A DNA stretch of 64,000 bases from Pseudomaricurvus sp033283175 (GTDB lineage: Bacteria > Pseudomonadota > Gammaproteobacteria > Pseudomonadales > Cellvibrionaceae), in the NCBI GenBank assembly GCA_033283175.1, contig JAWMQM010000002.1:124001-188000 (forward strand), given 5' to 3'. Position numbers and translations under genes: made by a program. The notes beneath the pieces are model-generated. The model saw only the letters and a program-made list of their open reading frames with translations. It had not been told where the DNA came from and searched no databases. Numbering within the stretch: the first letter of the stretch is position 1; each line of letters opens with the position of its first letter. Below, piece after piece: positions 33,318 to 42,334 of the stretch.

Positions 33318-33336
33318 CTAAATGATAATAATTAGC
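33318..33336. promoter_or_regulatory. Fur-box-like operator upstream of the siderophore receptor
   Basis: CTAAATGATAATAATTAGC matches the 19-bp Fur consensus GATAATGATAATCATTATC at 14 positions by my alignment. It lies 75 bases before the receptor ATG, where iron-dependent repression would be expected. The rest of the 33104-33410 spacer shows no gene. Confidence 0.7.
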
Positions 33337-33410
33337 AATACGGTTTACATGGAGAGTGGCTAAACCTAGAATGGCCCCCTGAATATTGAGCGTCTTATTT
33401 GGGGGGAATC

Positions 33411-35501
33411 ATGAAAAAACCGTTATCCGTGGCAATAGCCAACATCATCCTGGCGTCATCCGTAATGGCTGCGCAGGCCAGATCCGATGACTCGGCAGGC
33501 TATATGGAAGAGCTGACCATCACCGCTATCCGCGAGGATCGCAAAAGCCGGGGGGCAACGGGACTGGACCTGAGCATCTACGAGACGCCGCAATCACTCA
33601 CGATTGTCAACGCCACCACCATTGCCGACTTTGCCCTGACGGATATTAATTCCCTGCTGCAAATGACCACCGGTTTGAACGTCGACAAGGCGGAGACCGA
33701 TCGCACCTACTACAACGCCCGTGGTTTCGATATCACCAGCATGCACATCGACAGTGTGGGCATGCCGTTCGGCACCTTGATCGTCGGCGATATCGATACC
33801 GCGATCTACGAAAAGGTAGAGGTCATCCGTGGCTCCAATGGCCTGATCACCGGGCTTGGAAACCCCTCCGGCACCATCAATTACGTGCGTAAGCGGCCCA
33901 CGAACGAGCTGGCAGGGGCGGTAAAGCTGACCGCCGGACGCTGGGATCGTCGTCGTGCCGAGGTGGATGTCTCTGTGCCCCTGACCGAGAGTGGTTCCTG
34001 GGCGGCACGTACGGTGCTGGTCTATCAGGATGCGGACAGCTGGCTGGATCACTACGGCAATGAACGCAAGGTGGCTTATGTGGTGGCCGACGGCCAGTTG
34101 ACGGATAACCTCACGCTGGCGCTGGGCTACAGCCGTCAGGACAACAACAGCGATGGGGTGCTGTGGGGGGCGGTGCCTGCGCTTTACAGCGACGGCACAC
34201 CGATCGACACCGAAGTCTCCACCAGTACCACCATGGACTGGACCTACTGGAATACCCGCAGCGACGAATTCTTCGCCGACCTGGGCTGGCAGATCAATGA
34301 CAACTGGCGTCTCAAGACCTCGGTCCGTCGCACTGACTATGAAGAGGAGTCCGAAGTCTTTTACGTTTACCTCACCCCGGGTGTCGGGCTCGATCCCGTT
34401 ACGGGTCTGGGGTTGCAGAGCTTTCCCGGCAAGTACGATATTGAGCGTGACGACCTGATCGTGGATGCCAGCCTTAACGGCAGTTTCATGGCCTGGGGAC
34501 AGGAGCATCAGCTGCAGCTGGGGGTCAGCTCCGCCCGGGGAGATTTTGAAACCCTGGCTTTCGGAGCCCTGGCTGGCTTTGTGGATATGCCACCCTTCCC
34601 CGGCTGGAGCGGTAATGAGGTGGCGCGACCCGATTGGGCTGCGCCCTATGTGGCGGGCCAGCAGGATATCGAGCTGGATCGTGTCTACGGTTCACTGCTG
34701 TTGTCATTGACAGACAGTTTTAATGTGATCCTGGGGGCGAGCGCGGTTGAGTACACCAACACCGGGGACAGCTTTGGTGTCTCCACCAACTCCACCGAAG
34801 ATGGCACCAACCCCTATATCGGTTTCACCTGGGAGGTTGTCCAGGGGCTGAACGCCTACGGCAGCTACAGCGATATCTATCAGCCGCAATATGTGTTGGG
34901 TCAGGACCTGACCCCCCTGGGTTCTGCCGAAGGTAAAAGCTACGAGTTGGGCCTGAAGAAAGCGTTTGCCGGCAACTCGCTGCTGAGCGTTGCACTGTTC
35001 CGCACCGAGCAGAGCAACCTGGAAGAGTTCAGTGCGCACACGGCTGACTTCAGTCAATCCCTGTACCGCGGTATCAACGTGGAATCGGAAGGCGTGGAGA
35101 TCGAGGTGGCAGGCCAGTTGACCGATGAGATTACCCTGCAGGGTGGTTTCACCCATCTGCGGCTGGACGATGAAAACGGCAGGGAAGCGCGCACCTTTAT
35201 CCCGCGCAACACCTTCAAACTGCTGCTCAGCTGGAATCCCATGGCGCTGCCGGATCTGAAAGTGGGTCTCTCCGGTCGCTGGCAGGATGACATCTACTTT
35301 GATTCCGAGTTTGGTCGCATTAACCAGGACAGCTACGCGGTGATCGGTGGCTACGCCAGCTACGCGGTAACCGACGATGTTGCTGTGACGCTGAACCTGG
35401 AGAACCTCACCGACGAGGAGTACTACAGCTCGGTCAAGTATGAGCAGGTGTTTTACGCGGCACCCCGTAACGCCAGTGTGTCGGTTAACTGGAAGTTCTG
35501 A
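33411..35501 (+). CDS. TonB-dependent siderophore receptor
   Basis: An outer-membrane receptor for ferric siderophores powered by TonB. A signal peptide (VAIANIILASSVMAAQA) and a TonB-box-like MEELTITA are followed by the plug domain (QSLTIVNATTIADF ... YNARGFDI, VIRGSNGLITGLGNPSGTIN) and a barrel ending in SVNWKF with the terminal Phe. The IRGSNGL-x-x-GxGxPSG pattern is that of the FpvA/FhuE/FoxA siderophore group. The ATG at 33411 has GGGGGGAA just upstream. No anti-sigma-type N-terminal extension is present. The Fur-box-like site upstream and the PepSY gene behind it support iron regulation. Its ligand is unknown. Confidence 0.95.
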   Translation: MKKPLSVAIANIILASSVMAAQARSDDSAGYMEELTITAIREDRKSRGATGLDLSIYETPQSLTIVNATTIADFALTDINSLLQMTTGLNVDKAETDRTYYNARGFDITSMHIDSVGMPFGTLIVGDIDTAIYEKVEVIRGSNGLITGLGNPSGTINYVRKRPTNELAGAVKLTAGRWDRRRAEVDVSVPLTESGSWAARTVLVYQDADSWLDHYGNERKVAYVVADGQLTDNLTLALGYSRQDNNSDGVLWGAVPALYSDGTPIDTEVSTSTTMDWTYWNTRSDEFFADLGWQINDNWRLKTSVRRTDYEEESEVFYVYLTPGVGLDPVTGLGLQSFPGKYDIERDDLIVDASLNGSFMAWGQEHQLQLGVSSARGDFETLAFGALAGFVDMPPFPGWSGNEVARPDWAAPYVAGQQDIELDRVYGSLLLSLTDSFNVILGASAVEYTNTGDSFGVSTNSTEDGTNPYIGFTWEVVQGLNAYGSYSDIYQPQYVLGQDLTPLGSAEGKSYELGLKKAFAGNSLLSVALFRTEQSNLEEFSAHTADFSQSLYRGINVESEGVEIEVAGQLTDEITLQGGFTHLRLDDENGREARTFIPRNTFKLLLSWNPMALPDLKVGLSGRWQDDIYFDSEFGRINQDSYAVIGGYASYAVTDDVAVTLNLENLTDEEYYSSVKYEQVFYAAPRNASVSVNWKF

Positions 35502-35558
35502 CGCTACAGTCGCTGCGGACCGGAACACAAAAGGCGCGGCGATGTTGTAGCAGTCATT

Positions 35559-35576
35559 GGGGGCACGTGTGCCCCC
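35559..35576. promoter_or_regulatory. Perfect GC-rich palindrome between receptor and PepSY genes
   Basis: GGGGGCAC-gt-GTGCCCCC, 18 bases, 25 bases before the PepSY-protein ATG. No U-run follows, so it is a weak terminator at best. It might attenuate downstream expression or bind a regulator. Confidence 0.4.
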
Positions 35577-35601
35577 GTTGCTGTTGCCACTGAGGTAATC
35601 C

Positions 35602-36720
35602 ATGAACAAATCCCTGTTTAAAATTCACAGCTGGGCCGCCTTGGTGGCGTTTATGCCGCTGCTGGTGATCTGCATAACCGGCAGCCTCCTGGTGTTCAAA
35701 CACGAAATAGATTCCCTGTTGATGCATGACCAGGTACGGGTGGTACCGCAGGCAGAGCGCCAGTCCCTGGACAGTCTGTTGAGCGTAGTTAATCAGGCAT
35801 ATACAGGCTATGAAGTGGTGGGCTGGGTGTTGTTCCAGGACCCGGCTCGTGCCGATGTGGTCTACGTCATTGAGAAGGGCACCGATGAGTGGTCCTACCT
35901 GCTGCTTAACGGCTACACCGGTGACCTGTTGGCAGAGCCGGTGCCTCACGATCACTACCTCACGGATTGGCTGCTGGAACTGCACTACACCCTGTTGCTG
36001 CACGATGCGGGTCTGTTGATTGCCGGCCTGTTTGCCATCCTGCTGTTGCTGCTGGGGATCACCGGCCTGATCCTGCATCGCAAGTTCTGGAAAAACTTTT
36101 TTACCCTGCGCTGGAAAAGCCGCCTGGTGGTTTACTTTTCCGACCTGCACAAAATGGTGGGTGTGGTCAGCGCCCCCGTGTTGCTGGTGCTCGGTTTTAC
36201 CGGAGCCTGGTGGAACCTCTCGGGTTTTATACACGAACTGGAAGAGCATGCCGGCGGACATGAGCACCACATCATGCAGGAACGTCTCTACGGTAATGCC
36301 ATCTCCCTGGATAACCTCACCGCAAAAGCGGCTGCCAGTATCGAGGGCTTTACTCCCACCTACCTCTCCCTGCCCTGGGAGCCGGGGGTGGGTATTACCG
36401 TCTGGGGTGATGTGCCCACCGGCAATATTCTCTCCAGCCAGTACTCCAGCACGGTGAGTTTTGACGCGCAGACCGGTGACAAGCTCGGCAGCTACGATAT
36501 CCGGGAAGCCGGCGCGGGAGCGGTTATCGTCGACACCTACAGCCGGCTGCACTACGGCACCTTCGCCGGCCTGGCGTCCCGTATCCTCTGGTGTGTGCTG
36601 GGTGCGGCGCCGCTGCTGCTGGCCCTGACCGGGGTGACATTGTGGGTCAAGCGTCGCAAGCAGCGCGCCCGCGCCAGGTTGAAACGGCAGCAGTCCGTAG
36701 CTGAGGCCTGTCAGGGATAG
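35602..36720 (+). CDS. PepSY-associated membrane protein (PiuB-like)
   Basis: A 372-residue inner-membrane protein with four hydrophobic segments: about 10-32, 130-155, 190-210 and 325-350. The PepSY-TM family features include the opening KIHSWAALVAFMPLLVICITG with His, the mid-protein WLLELHYTLLL and LHKMVGVVSAP, and the SRLHYGTFAG motif near 320. Family members sit next to siderophore receptors and are thought to help reduce or release iron at the inner membrane. It is 100 bases downstream of the receptor in the same direction, so an iron-regulated unit is likely. Confidence 0.9.
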   Translation: MNKSLFKIHSWAALVAFMPLLVICITGSLLVFKHEIDSLLMHDQVRVVPQAERQSLDSLLSVVNQAYTGYEVVGWVLFQDPARADVVYVIEKGTDEWSYLLLNGYTGDLLAEPVPHDHYLTDWLLELHYTLLLHDAGLLIAGLFAILLLLLGITGLILHRKFWKNFFTLRWKSRLVVYFSDLHKMVGVVSAPVLLVLGFTGAWWNLSGFIHELEEHAGGHEHHIMQERLYGNAISLDNLTAKAAASIEGFTPTYLSLPWEPGVGITVWGDVPTGNILSSQYSSTVSFDAQTGDKLGSYDIREAGAGAVIVDTYSRLHYGTFAGLASRILWCVLGAAPLLLALTGVTLWVKRRKQRARARLKRQQSVAEACQG

Positions 36721-36957
36721 CGGCGCCGGTCAGGTCAGATTGTGATCAGATAAGCCGGGCGAGGGGAGTGTCAGCGGGTTTTGCGCCCCTGTACCGGGTT
36801 AAGTTGGCACTTGCGGGTTTGCTTCCTTCTCCATTGCCGGTAAATTCACCTGTTTCCGGCCGCCATCGGCCTGGTCATCCCCGTCGTGTTCACGCATACA
36901 AACAGCAGCGGTCGCGATGGGGTGGGTGTGAGTCGCATACATAATTGGGGTGAATGA

Positions 36958-38178
36958 GTGAATATTGAGCAGTATCTGCAGGTCCTGGCAAAAAACGACG
37001 GTTCGGATCTGTATTTGAGCACCGGGGCGCCGCCGTGTGGCAAGTTTCAGGGGGTACTGAAGCCATTGGGGAAGGAGCCTCTGCGTGCAGGCCAGATAGC
37101 CGAAGTGGCTAACGCCATCATGGATGATGAACAGCGGGAGAAGTTCCAGCAGGACCTGGAGATGAACCTGGCCATTTCACTGCCGGGGGTGGGTCGCTTC
37201 CGTATCAATATTTTCCGCCAGCGCAACGAAGTCTCCATTGTGGCGCGGAACATCAACACCGAAATTCCACAGTTTGAAGATCTCAAACTGCCGCCGATTC
37301 TCAAGGATGTGGTGGAGGCCAAGCGTGGCCTGATCCTGTTTGTGGGTGGTACCGGTTCCGGTAAATCCACCTCGCTGGCGGCGCTGATTGATCACCGCAA
37401 CAGCACCAGCGGCGGCCATATCATCACCATTGAGGATCCGGTGGAGTACGTGCACAAACACAAGAAGTGCATCGTTAACCAGCGCGAGGTGGGTGTCGAT
37501 ACCCGCAGCTTCCACAACGCCCTTATCAACACCCTGCGTCAGGCGCCGGATGTGATTCTGATCGGCGAAATCCGTGACCGCGAAACCATGGAGCATGCGC
37601 TGACCTTTGCCGAGACGGGTCACCTGGCGATCTCCACCCTGCACGCCAACAACGCCAACCAGGCGCTTGAGCGTATCGTTAACCTGTTTCCCGAGGAGCG
37701 TCGCCCGCAACTGCTGCTGGGCCTGGGGCAGAACCTGCGGGCGTTCGTGTCCCAGCGCCTGGTGAAAACCGTGGACGGCAAACGCTGTGCAGCCGTAGAA
37801 GTGCTGCTGGGTACCAAGACCATTGAGGAGCTGGTTAAGCGGGGCGACTTCCATGAAATCAAGGAAATCATGGAAAAATCGGAAAACCTCGGCATGCAAA
37901 CCTTTGATGCGGCCCTGTTCAAGCTCTTCAAGGAGGGACGCATCACCGAGGAGGAGGCGATCAAGAACGCCGACTCCGCCAACAACCTGCGCCTGCGCAT
38001 CAAGCTCGACCGTCAGGGCGGTACGCTGGCAGAGGAAGAGGTTGAGGAAGAGTCCGGCGGTGCAGTGCGCAGCTCCGGATTCAGCCTGTCCCTGGAGGAG
38101 ACTGACGAGGAACGGGCCGAGCGGGAGCAGGGCGGTCAGGTAAAATTCGGCAGCAGTGAGTTTCCGGATCTCGGATGA
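36958..38178 (+). CDS. pilU: Type IV pilus twitching motility ATPase, PilT/PilU family (PilU-like)
   Basis: A hexameric cytosolic ATPase that drives pilus retraction. Visible are Walker A GGTGSGKST, the Asp box (IITIEDPVEY), Walker B VILIGEIRD and the His box (GHLAISTLHANNA). The sequence HKKCIVNQREVGVDT and the 406-residue length with a Ser/Glu-rich tail fit PilU rather than PilT. The start is a GTG at 36958 with GGGGTG upstream; a nearby ATG is out of frame. pilT, which usually precedes pilU, is not in the adjoining sequence, so PilU here stands alone or pilT is elsewhere. Confidence 0.9.
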   Translation: MNIEQYLQVLAKNDGSDLYLSTGAPPCGKFQGVLKPLGKEPLRAGQIAEVANAIMDDEQREKFQQDLEMNLAISLPGVGRFRINIFRQRNEVSIVARNINTEIPQFEDLKLPPILKDVVEAKRGLILFVGGTGSGKSTSLAALIDHRNSTSGGHIITIEDPVEYVHKHKKCIVNQREVGVDTRSFHNALINTLRQAPDVILIGEIRDRETMEHALTFAETGHLAISTLHANNANQALERIVNLFPEERRPQLLLGLGQNLRAFVSQRLVKTVDGKRCAAVEVLLGTKTIEELVKRGDFHEIKEIMEKSENLGMQTFDAALFKLFKEGRITEEEAIKNADSANNLRLRIKLDRQGGTLAEEEVEEESGGAVRSSGFSLSLEETDEERAEREQGGQVKFGSSEFPDLG

Positions 38179-38198
38179 GTACTGGCAGTTATCGGTTT

Positions 38199-38795
38199 TC
38201 AGTGAGCCGGTAATTCGATACCCAGGTTGCTGCAATCGTAGTCCCGCAGTTCCCGTCGCAACTCTTTGATCAGTTCGGCGGGATCGCGGGCCTGCTGCAG
38301 GAAGCCGTTCAGGTACTGTTGCAATTCCTCCTCCTGCTGGTAGAGCGGATGCTGCTGTACCTGTGGGTTGTCCATGGCATCGTCCAGCTCCAGCTCCAGC
38401 TCCTGGCTGAAGGCCACGAACTGGGCAATGGTTTGCAGGGAGAGGCCGCAGGCGGTTTCCACGTCGTCGATGCTGTTGTCGAGGATCATCTGCAGGGCGC
38501 TGGTCAGAAGCAGGCAGGCGTCCTGCGCGGGATAGACACCGTAGCCATCTTCATCGCCTGGCTCTGGCGTCAGCTCGTCCATGCTCAGCAGGGCTTTTTC
38601 CAGGTTCTTCATGGAGTTGAGCTGGCCGGCCAGATACTCCCACACCTTGTTGAGGTTTTTACGCCACTGTTCCGCCAGTTCGTGCTGCCCGGTCAGTTCA
38701 CAGTAGAATGCATAGTTGCCATAGTGGCGTTCCGCCAACGCTGTAATCAGCGCGATCCGGTTCCAGTGTTCGCGATCGCCGGAGTGAACTGCCAT
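38199..38795 (-). CDS. DUF416 (YjaG) family protein
   Basis: 198 residues, soluble and helical. It shows the family pattern: RIALITALAERHYGNYAFYCE near the N-terminus, a central YPAQDACLLLTSALQ and a C-terminal QQARDPAELIKELRRELRDYDCSNLGI. Function is unknown in E. coli YjaG and relatives. It converges on pilU with a 20-base gap and is divergent from the DUF58 gene. Confidence 0.88.
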   Translation of the reverse strand: MAVHSGDREHWNRIALITALAERHYGNYAFYCELTGQHELAEQWRKNLNKVWEYLAGQLNSMKNLEKALLSMDELTPEPGDEDGYGVYPAQDACLLLTSALQMILDNSIDDVETACGLSLQTIAQFVAFSQELELELDDAMDNPQVQQHPLYQQEEELQQYLNGFLQQARDPAELIKELRRELRDYDCSNLGIELPAH

Positions 38796-38946
38796 AATCG
38801 GGCTCCTGTAACAGCCGGTGTGTGGCTTGAAGTGTAGGTCGTAACGCTCAGCTTGTAATGGGTGGCCTGCGGCCGCCGCGCATCATAGCAAATCCGGATC
38901 GTGCCGACAGTCCCTGGTCGCGCCGCCGGTGGTATCGGAAGTCTTG

Positions 38947-39981
38947 ATGAGTCAGAACCCTGCAGCCCACCGCAGCCCACCGTCGCTTTTTGCCGGCTTG
39001 AGACGTTTTTACCAACACCGCTTCGATCGCTGGCTGGCCTCGCGCCTGCAGCCGGCGCGCAGTCATACCCTCAATAACCGTCGCCTGTTTATCATGCCCT
39101 CCCGCGCTGGCTACGGTTTCCTGTTGGTGGTGGTGTTGCTGTGGCTTACGGGAACCAACTACGACAACAACCTGGTGCTGGCGCTGGCGTTTTTTCTGGC
39201 GGCGCTGTTTGTGGTCTGCATTCACCACACTTTCTTCAATATGACGGGGCTGCACATCGAGGTGGTGGGCAGTGCGCCCTGTTTCCTGGGTGAAGATGGC
39301 GAGCTGGAGCTGGTGGTCTCGTGTGCGCCCGGCAGGCGCAAGGAGGCCCTGCGGCTGGCACTTGGCAGAGGCAACGAGAGTTGGGTAGACCTGCTGGACA
39401 CCACCTCGGTACGCCTGAAGCTGTTTACGCCAGGTCTGCAGCGGGGCTGGTACCGGCCGCCGCGCCTGCGGGTGGAGAGCCGCTTTCCGCTGGGATTGAT
39501 TCGCTGCTGGAGCTGGGTGGTGCTGGATCAACCCATACTGGTCTACCCGCGTCCCCAGGCTGGCGGGGAGCTGCCGCAAGCGGCGGCCGCCGGGGAGGAG
39601 GGCAAGCTGGTGTCCGATCCCGGCGCAGAGGACTTCTACGGCTTTCGTGGCTATCAGCAGGGGGAATCGCTGCGCCATATTGCCTGGAAACACTACGCCC
39701 GGGGGCAGGGGCTGCATGTTAAGGAGTACAGCAGCCAGCAGTCGCGAGTGGTGTGGCTGGACTTTGACGCCATGCCGGGAGTGGGCCTTGAGGCACGCCT
39801 GTCCCGTCTCTGCTATTGGGTGTTGCATCTGTCGGCCACCCATACCGTGTTCGGACTGAGGCTCCCCGGTGTTGAGCTTTCGCCGGGGCAGGGGATGGAG
39901 CATCGCCAGCGTTTGCTGCGGCAGTTGGCGCTCTACCGCTGCCAGCCACAGGTTGCAGCTTCCGGTGAGGGCCTGCTATGA
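38947..39981 (+). CDS. DUF58 domain-containing protein
   Basis: Membrane protein with two closely spaced hydrophobic helices near residues 50-100 (GFLLVVVLLWLTG; LVLALAFFLAALFVV) and a cytosolic DUF58 domain near the C-terminus (DFYGFRGYQQGESLRHIAWKHYARG). The frame is open from 38929, but the ATG at 38947 (MSQNPAAH) is the better start. Its stop overlaps the transglutaminase gene by 4 bases. Such pairs usually follow a MoxR AAA-ATPase gene and are thought to act together in envelope stress or protein assembly. No MoxR gene is adjacent here. Confidence 0.88.
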   Translation: MSQNPAAHRSPPSLFAGLRRFYQHRFDRWLASRLQPARSHTLNNRRLFIMPSRAGYGFLLVVVLLWLTGTNYDNNLVLALAFFLAALFVVCIHHTFFNMTGLHIEVVGSAPCFLGEDGELELVVSCAPGRRKEALRLALGRGNESWVDLLDTTSVRLKLFTPGLQRGWYRPPRLRVESRFPLGLIRCWSWVVLDQPILVYPRPQAGGELPQAAAAGEEGKLVSDPGAEDFYGFRGYQQGESLRHIAWKHYARGQGLHVKEYSSQQSRVVWLDFDAMPGVGLEARLSRLCYWVLHLSATHTVFGLRLPGVELSPGQGMEHRQRLLRQLALYRCQPQVAASGEGLL

Positions 39982-42038
39982 CGGCAGAGCGCTTCCTGCT
40001 ACCGCGCAACAGCCTGTTGTGGTTGATCGCCGCCCAGGGGGCGGCGCTGTTGCCTCTCTATTGGTCGCTGCCATTCTGGTTGCCGCTGATCTGGACCGGC
40101 GTACTGGTGTGGCGCCTGCAGGAGTTCCGCGGGCGTTGGCCGATGCCCGGTCGAATGCTGAAGGTGGCGCTGACGGGGGGCTGTGTCGCGGGTCTGTTGT
40201 TCTCTTTCCGGACCATGCTCGGACTGGAGCCCATGGTTTCGCTGCTGATTTGTGCGGTGTTGCTGAAGCAGCTGGAGATGCAGCGTCGGCGCGATGCGTT
40301 GCTGCTGGTGTTTCTCAACTTTTTCCTGATCGGGGTGCAATTCCTGTTTGCCCAGGAGTTGCTGATTTCCCTCTATGCGGCCGGCTGTGTGTTGTTGGCG
40401 GTTACCGCCTTGTTGTCGATCCAGCAGCGCGCCGGCAGTGATCGCGCCGCCCGCAGCCTGCGATTGGCAGGACGGATGATGTTGCACGCTCTGCCGTTGA
40501 CGGTGCTGATGTTTGTGGTGATGCCGCGTATCGGTAGCCTGTGGAGCGTGCCTAATCCCACCCAGATTGCCAGGACCGGGGTCAGTGATCACCTGTCGCC
40601 AGGTGATGTCAGCAAGCTGGCGCGGTCCGGTGGTGTCGCCTTCCGCGCCTCTTTCCAGGGCGACCCGCCGGCACCGGAGCAGTTGTACTGGCGCGGGCTG
40701 GTGCTGTCCCGTTTTGATGGCCAGAGCTGGAGCCAGAACCGCAAGCCTGATGTGCGGCTGCAGCCTGCCGTCTATTGGGGTTTCGAACGTGAGCCGGGCT
40801 GGCTGCAAAACCGCGAAGCCCTGGGCGAACCTTATCAATACTCGGTTATTCTCGAGCCCACCCAGCAACGCTGGTTGTTCAGTCTCGATATGGTGATCCC
40901 AGGCGGCGAAGCGCAGACCGGTATCGGTCTGGCATGGGACGGGCGGCTGATCAATGCCGACGAAGTCAGCAGCCGCCTGCAGTATCAGGTCACCAGTAAC
41001 CTCGATTACCGGCTCGAGCCCGAGCTGGCGAGCTGGCGCCGCGACAACGAGCTGCAGTTGCCGGGGCAGGGTAATCCCCGCGCCCGTGAAACAGCACAGC
41101 GCTGGCGGCAGGAGAGTGACAGTGACGAAGCCTATATCGACCGATTGCTGGCCCTGTATCGTTCCGACTTTGTCTACACCCTGGAACCGCCGCTATTGGG
41201 GAAGGATTCCGTGGATGAATTTCTCTGGCAGTCGCGGCAGGGTTTTTGTGAGCACTTTGCCAGCAGCTTTGTGTTTATGGCGCGGGCGGCCGGTATCCCG
41301 GCGCGTGTAGTGGTGGGTTACCTGGGCGGGGAGTTCAACGCCCAGGGCGGCTACTGGTTAGTGCATCAATACGACGCCCATGCCTGGTCCGAGGTGTGGT
41401 TGCCGGAGAGGGGCTGGGTGCGGGTTGATCCTACCGCGGCAGTGGCACCGGAGCGCGTGCGCCGCAGCCTTGGGGACACCCAGGCGTCAGCGGTGGAGGA
41501 GGTGATCTCCCTGGGACGCTATCGCCACATTCCGCTGCTGGATCAGATGCGGATGCAGTGGGATGCACTGAATTATCACTGGCACCGTGCGGTAATGGGG
41601 TTTGACCAGGACACACAATACCGGCTGCTGAACCAATGGCTGAACGGTGTCAGCCCGCTGAAGCTGGTGTTGCTGGTGCTGTTTGGCGGCAGTCTCCTGC
41701 TGGCGTTGATCAGCCTGCACCTGTGGTGGCAGTCGCGCCCACCACCCCTGAGTGGGGCACAGCGTTACCATCAACGCTTCGAGCGACTCTTGTTGCGACG
41801 GGGTTGGCGCCGCCAGCCCGGCGAAACCATCGCTGTGTTTGCCGGGCGGGTCGCCGGGCGGGAGCAATCCCCGCGCGCCGCGTCGGCGTTGCAGTCATTC
41901 GTCACACTCTACAACGAGCAGGTTTACGCTGGCGATCTTGTCTCCCCGGCCCGCTGGGAGGCCGCTTTGAAGCGTATACGTCAGGCGCTGCAACAGCAGG
42001 CCGGTGCCAACGTTTTGCGCCCCCGCAGTCGCCACTGA
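39978..42038 (+). CDS. TgpA-like transglutaminase with DUF3488 and DUF4129
   Basis: A 686-residue inner-membrane protein. N-terminal DUF3488 helices (about 1-190) are followed by a periplasmic transglutaminase-like domain with catalytic Cys424 in SRQGFCEHFASSF, His in QYDAHAWSEVW and Asp in GWVRVDPTA. A late helix (LKLVLLVLFGGSLLLALISL) and a C-terminal DUF4129 region follow. This matches TgpA, essential in Pseudomonas aeruginosa. The gene overlaps the DUF58 gene by 4 bases and the two form a unit. Cross-linking or protease-type activity toward envelope proteins is a family inference. Confidence 0.93.
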   Translation: MTAERFLLPRNSLLWLIAAQGAALLPLYWSLPFWLPLIWTGVLVWRLQEFRGRWPMPGRMLKVALTGGCVAGLLFSFRTMLGLEPMVSLLICAVLLKQLEMQRRRDALLLVFLNFFLIGVQFLFAQELLISLYAAGCVLLAVTALLSIQQRAGSDRAARSLRLAGRMMLHALPLTVLMFVVMPRIGSLWSVPNPTQIARTGVSDHLSPGDVSKLARSGGVAFRASFQGDPPAPEQLYWRGLVLSRFDGQSWSQNRKPDVRLQPAVYWGFEREPGWLQNREALGEPYQYSVILEPTQQRWLFSLDMVIPGGEAQTGIGLAWDGRLINADEVSSRLQYQVTSNLDYRLEPELASWRRDNELQLPGQGNPRARETAQRWRQESDSDEAYIDRLLALYRSDFVYTLEPPLLGKDSVDEFLWQSRQGFCEHFASSFVFMARAAGIPARVVVGYLGGEFNAQGGYWLVHQYDAHAWSEVWLPERGWVRVDPTAAVAPERVRRSLGDTQASAVEEVISLGRYRHIPLLDQMRMQWDALNYHWHRAVMGFDQDTQYRLLNQWLNGVSPLKLVLLVLFGGSLLLALISLHLWWQSRPPPLSGAQRYHQRFERLLLRRGWRRQPGETIAVFAGRVAGREQSPRAASALQSFVTLYNEQVYAGDLVSPARWEAALKRIRQALQQQAGANVLRPRSRH

Positions 42039-42334
42039 AACAGTCAATTCGGGTCAAAGTTGTGATCCGAAATGGTGCGCCAGGCGAATTCCTGGGCCGC
42101 CTTGGTGCAAAATAAAACTTTTTTCCCGTGTCGCAAAATTTCTGCCTCACACTCTCTTGAGAAGGATGTGTCTGCTGTGCACAATGCCGGGCATTCCTAT
42201 GCATTAAAATTGTGCGTAAGAAGTAACTGACTGATTATAAAAAGATTATTTTGGTGCCTTTAGTTTTTGTTGTGGTGCAGTGCAAAACTCAACGGCATTG
42301 GGAAATGATCAGAGAAAGACAAGCAGAGAGAATC

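Noticed and set aside
35554..36552. 332-codon minus-strand frame opposite the PepSY gene
   Set aside because: His/Gln-rich composition typical of antisense to a membrane protein; no start context or domain.
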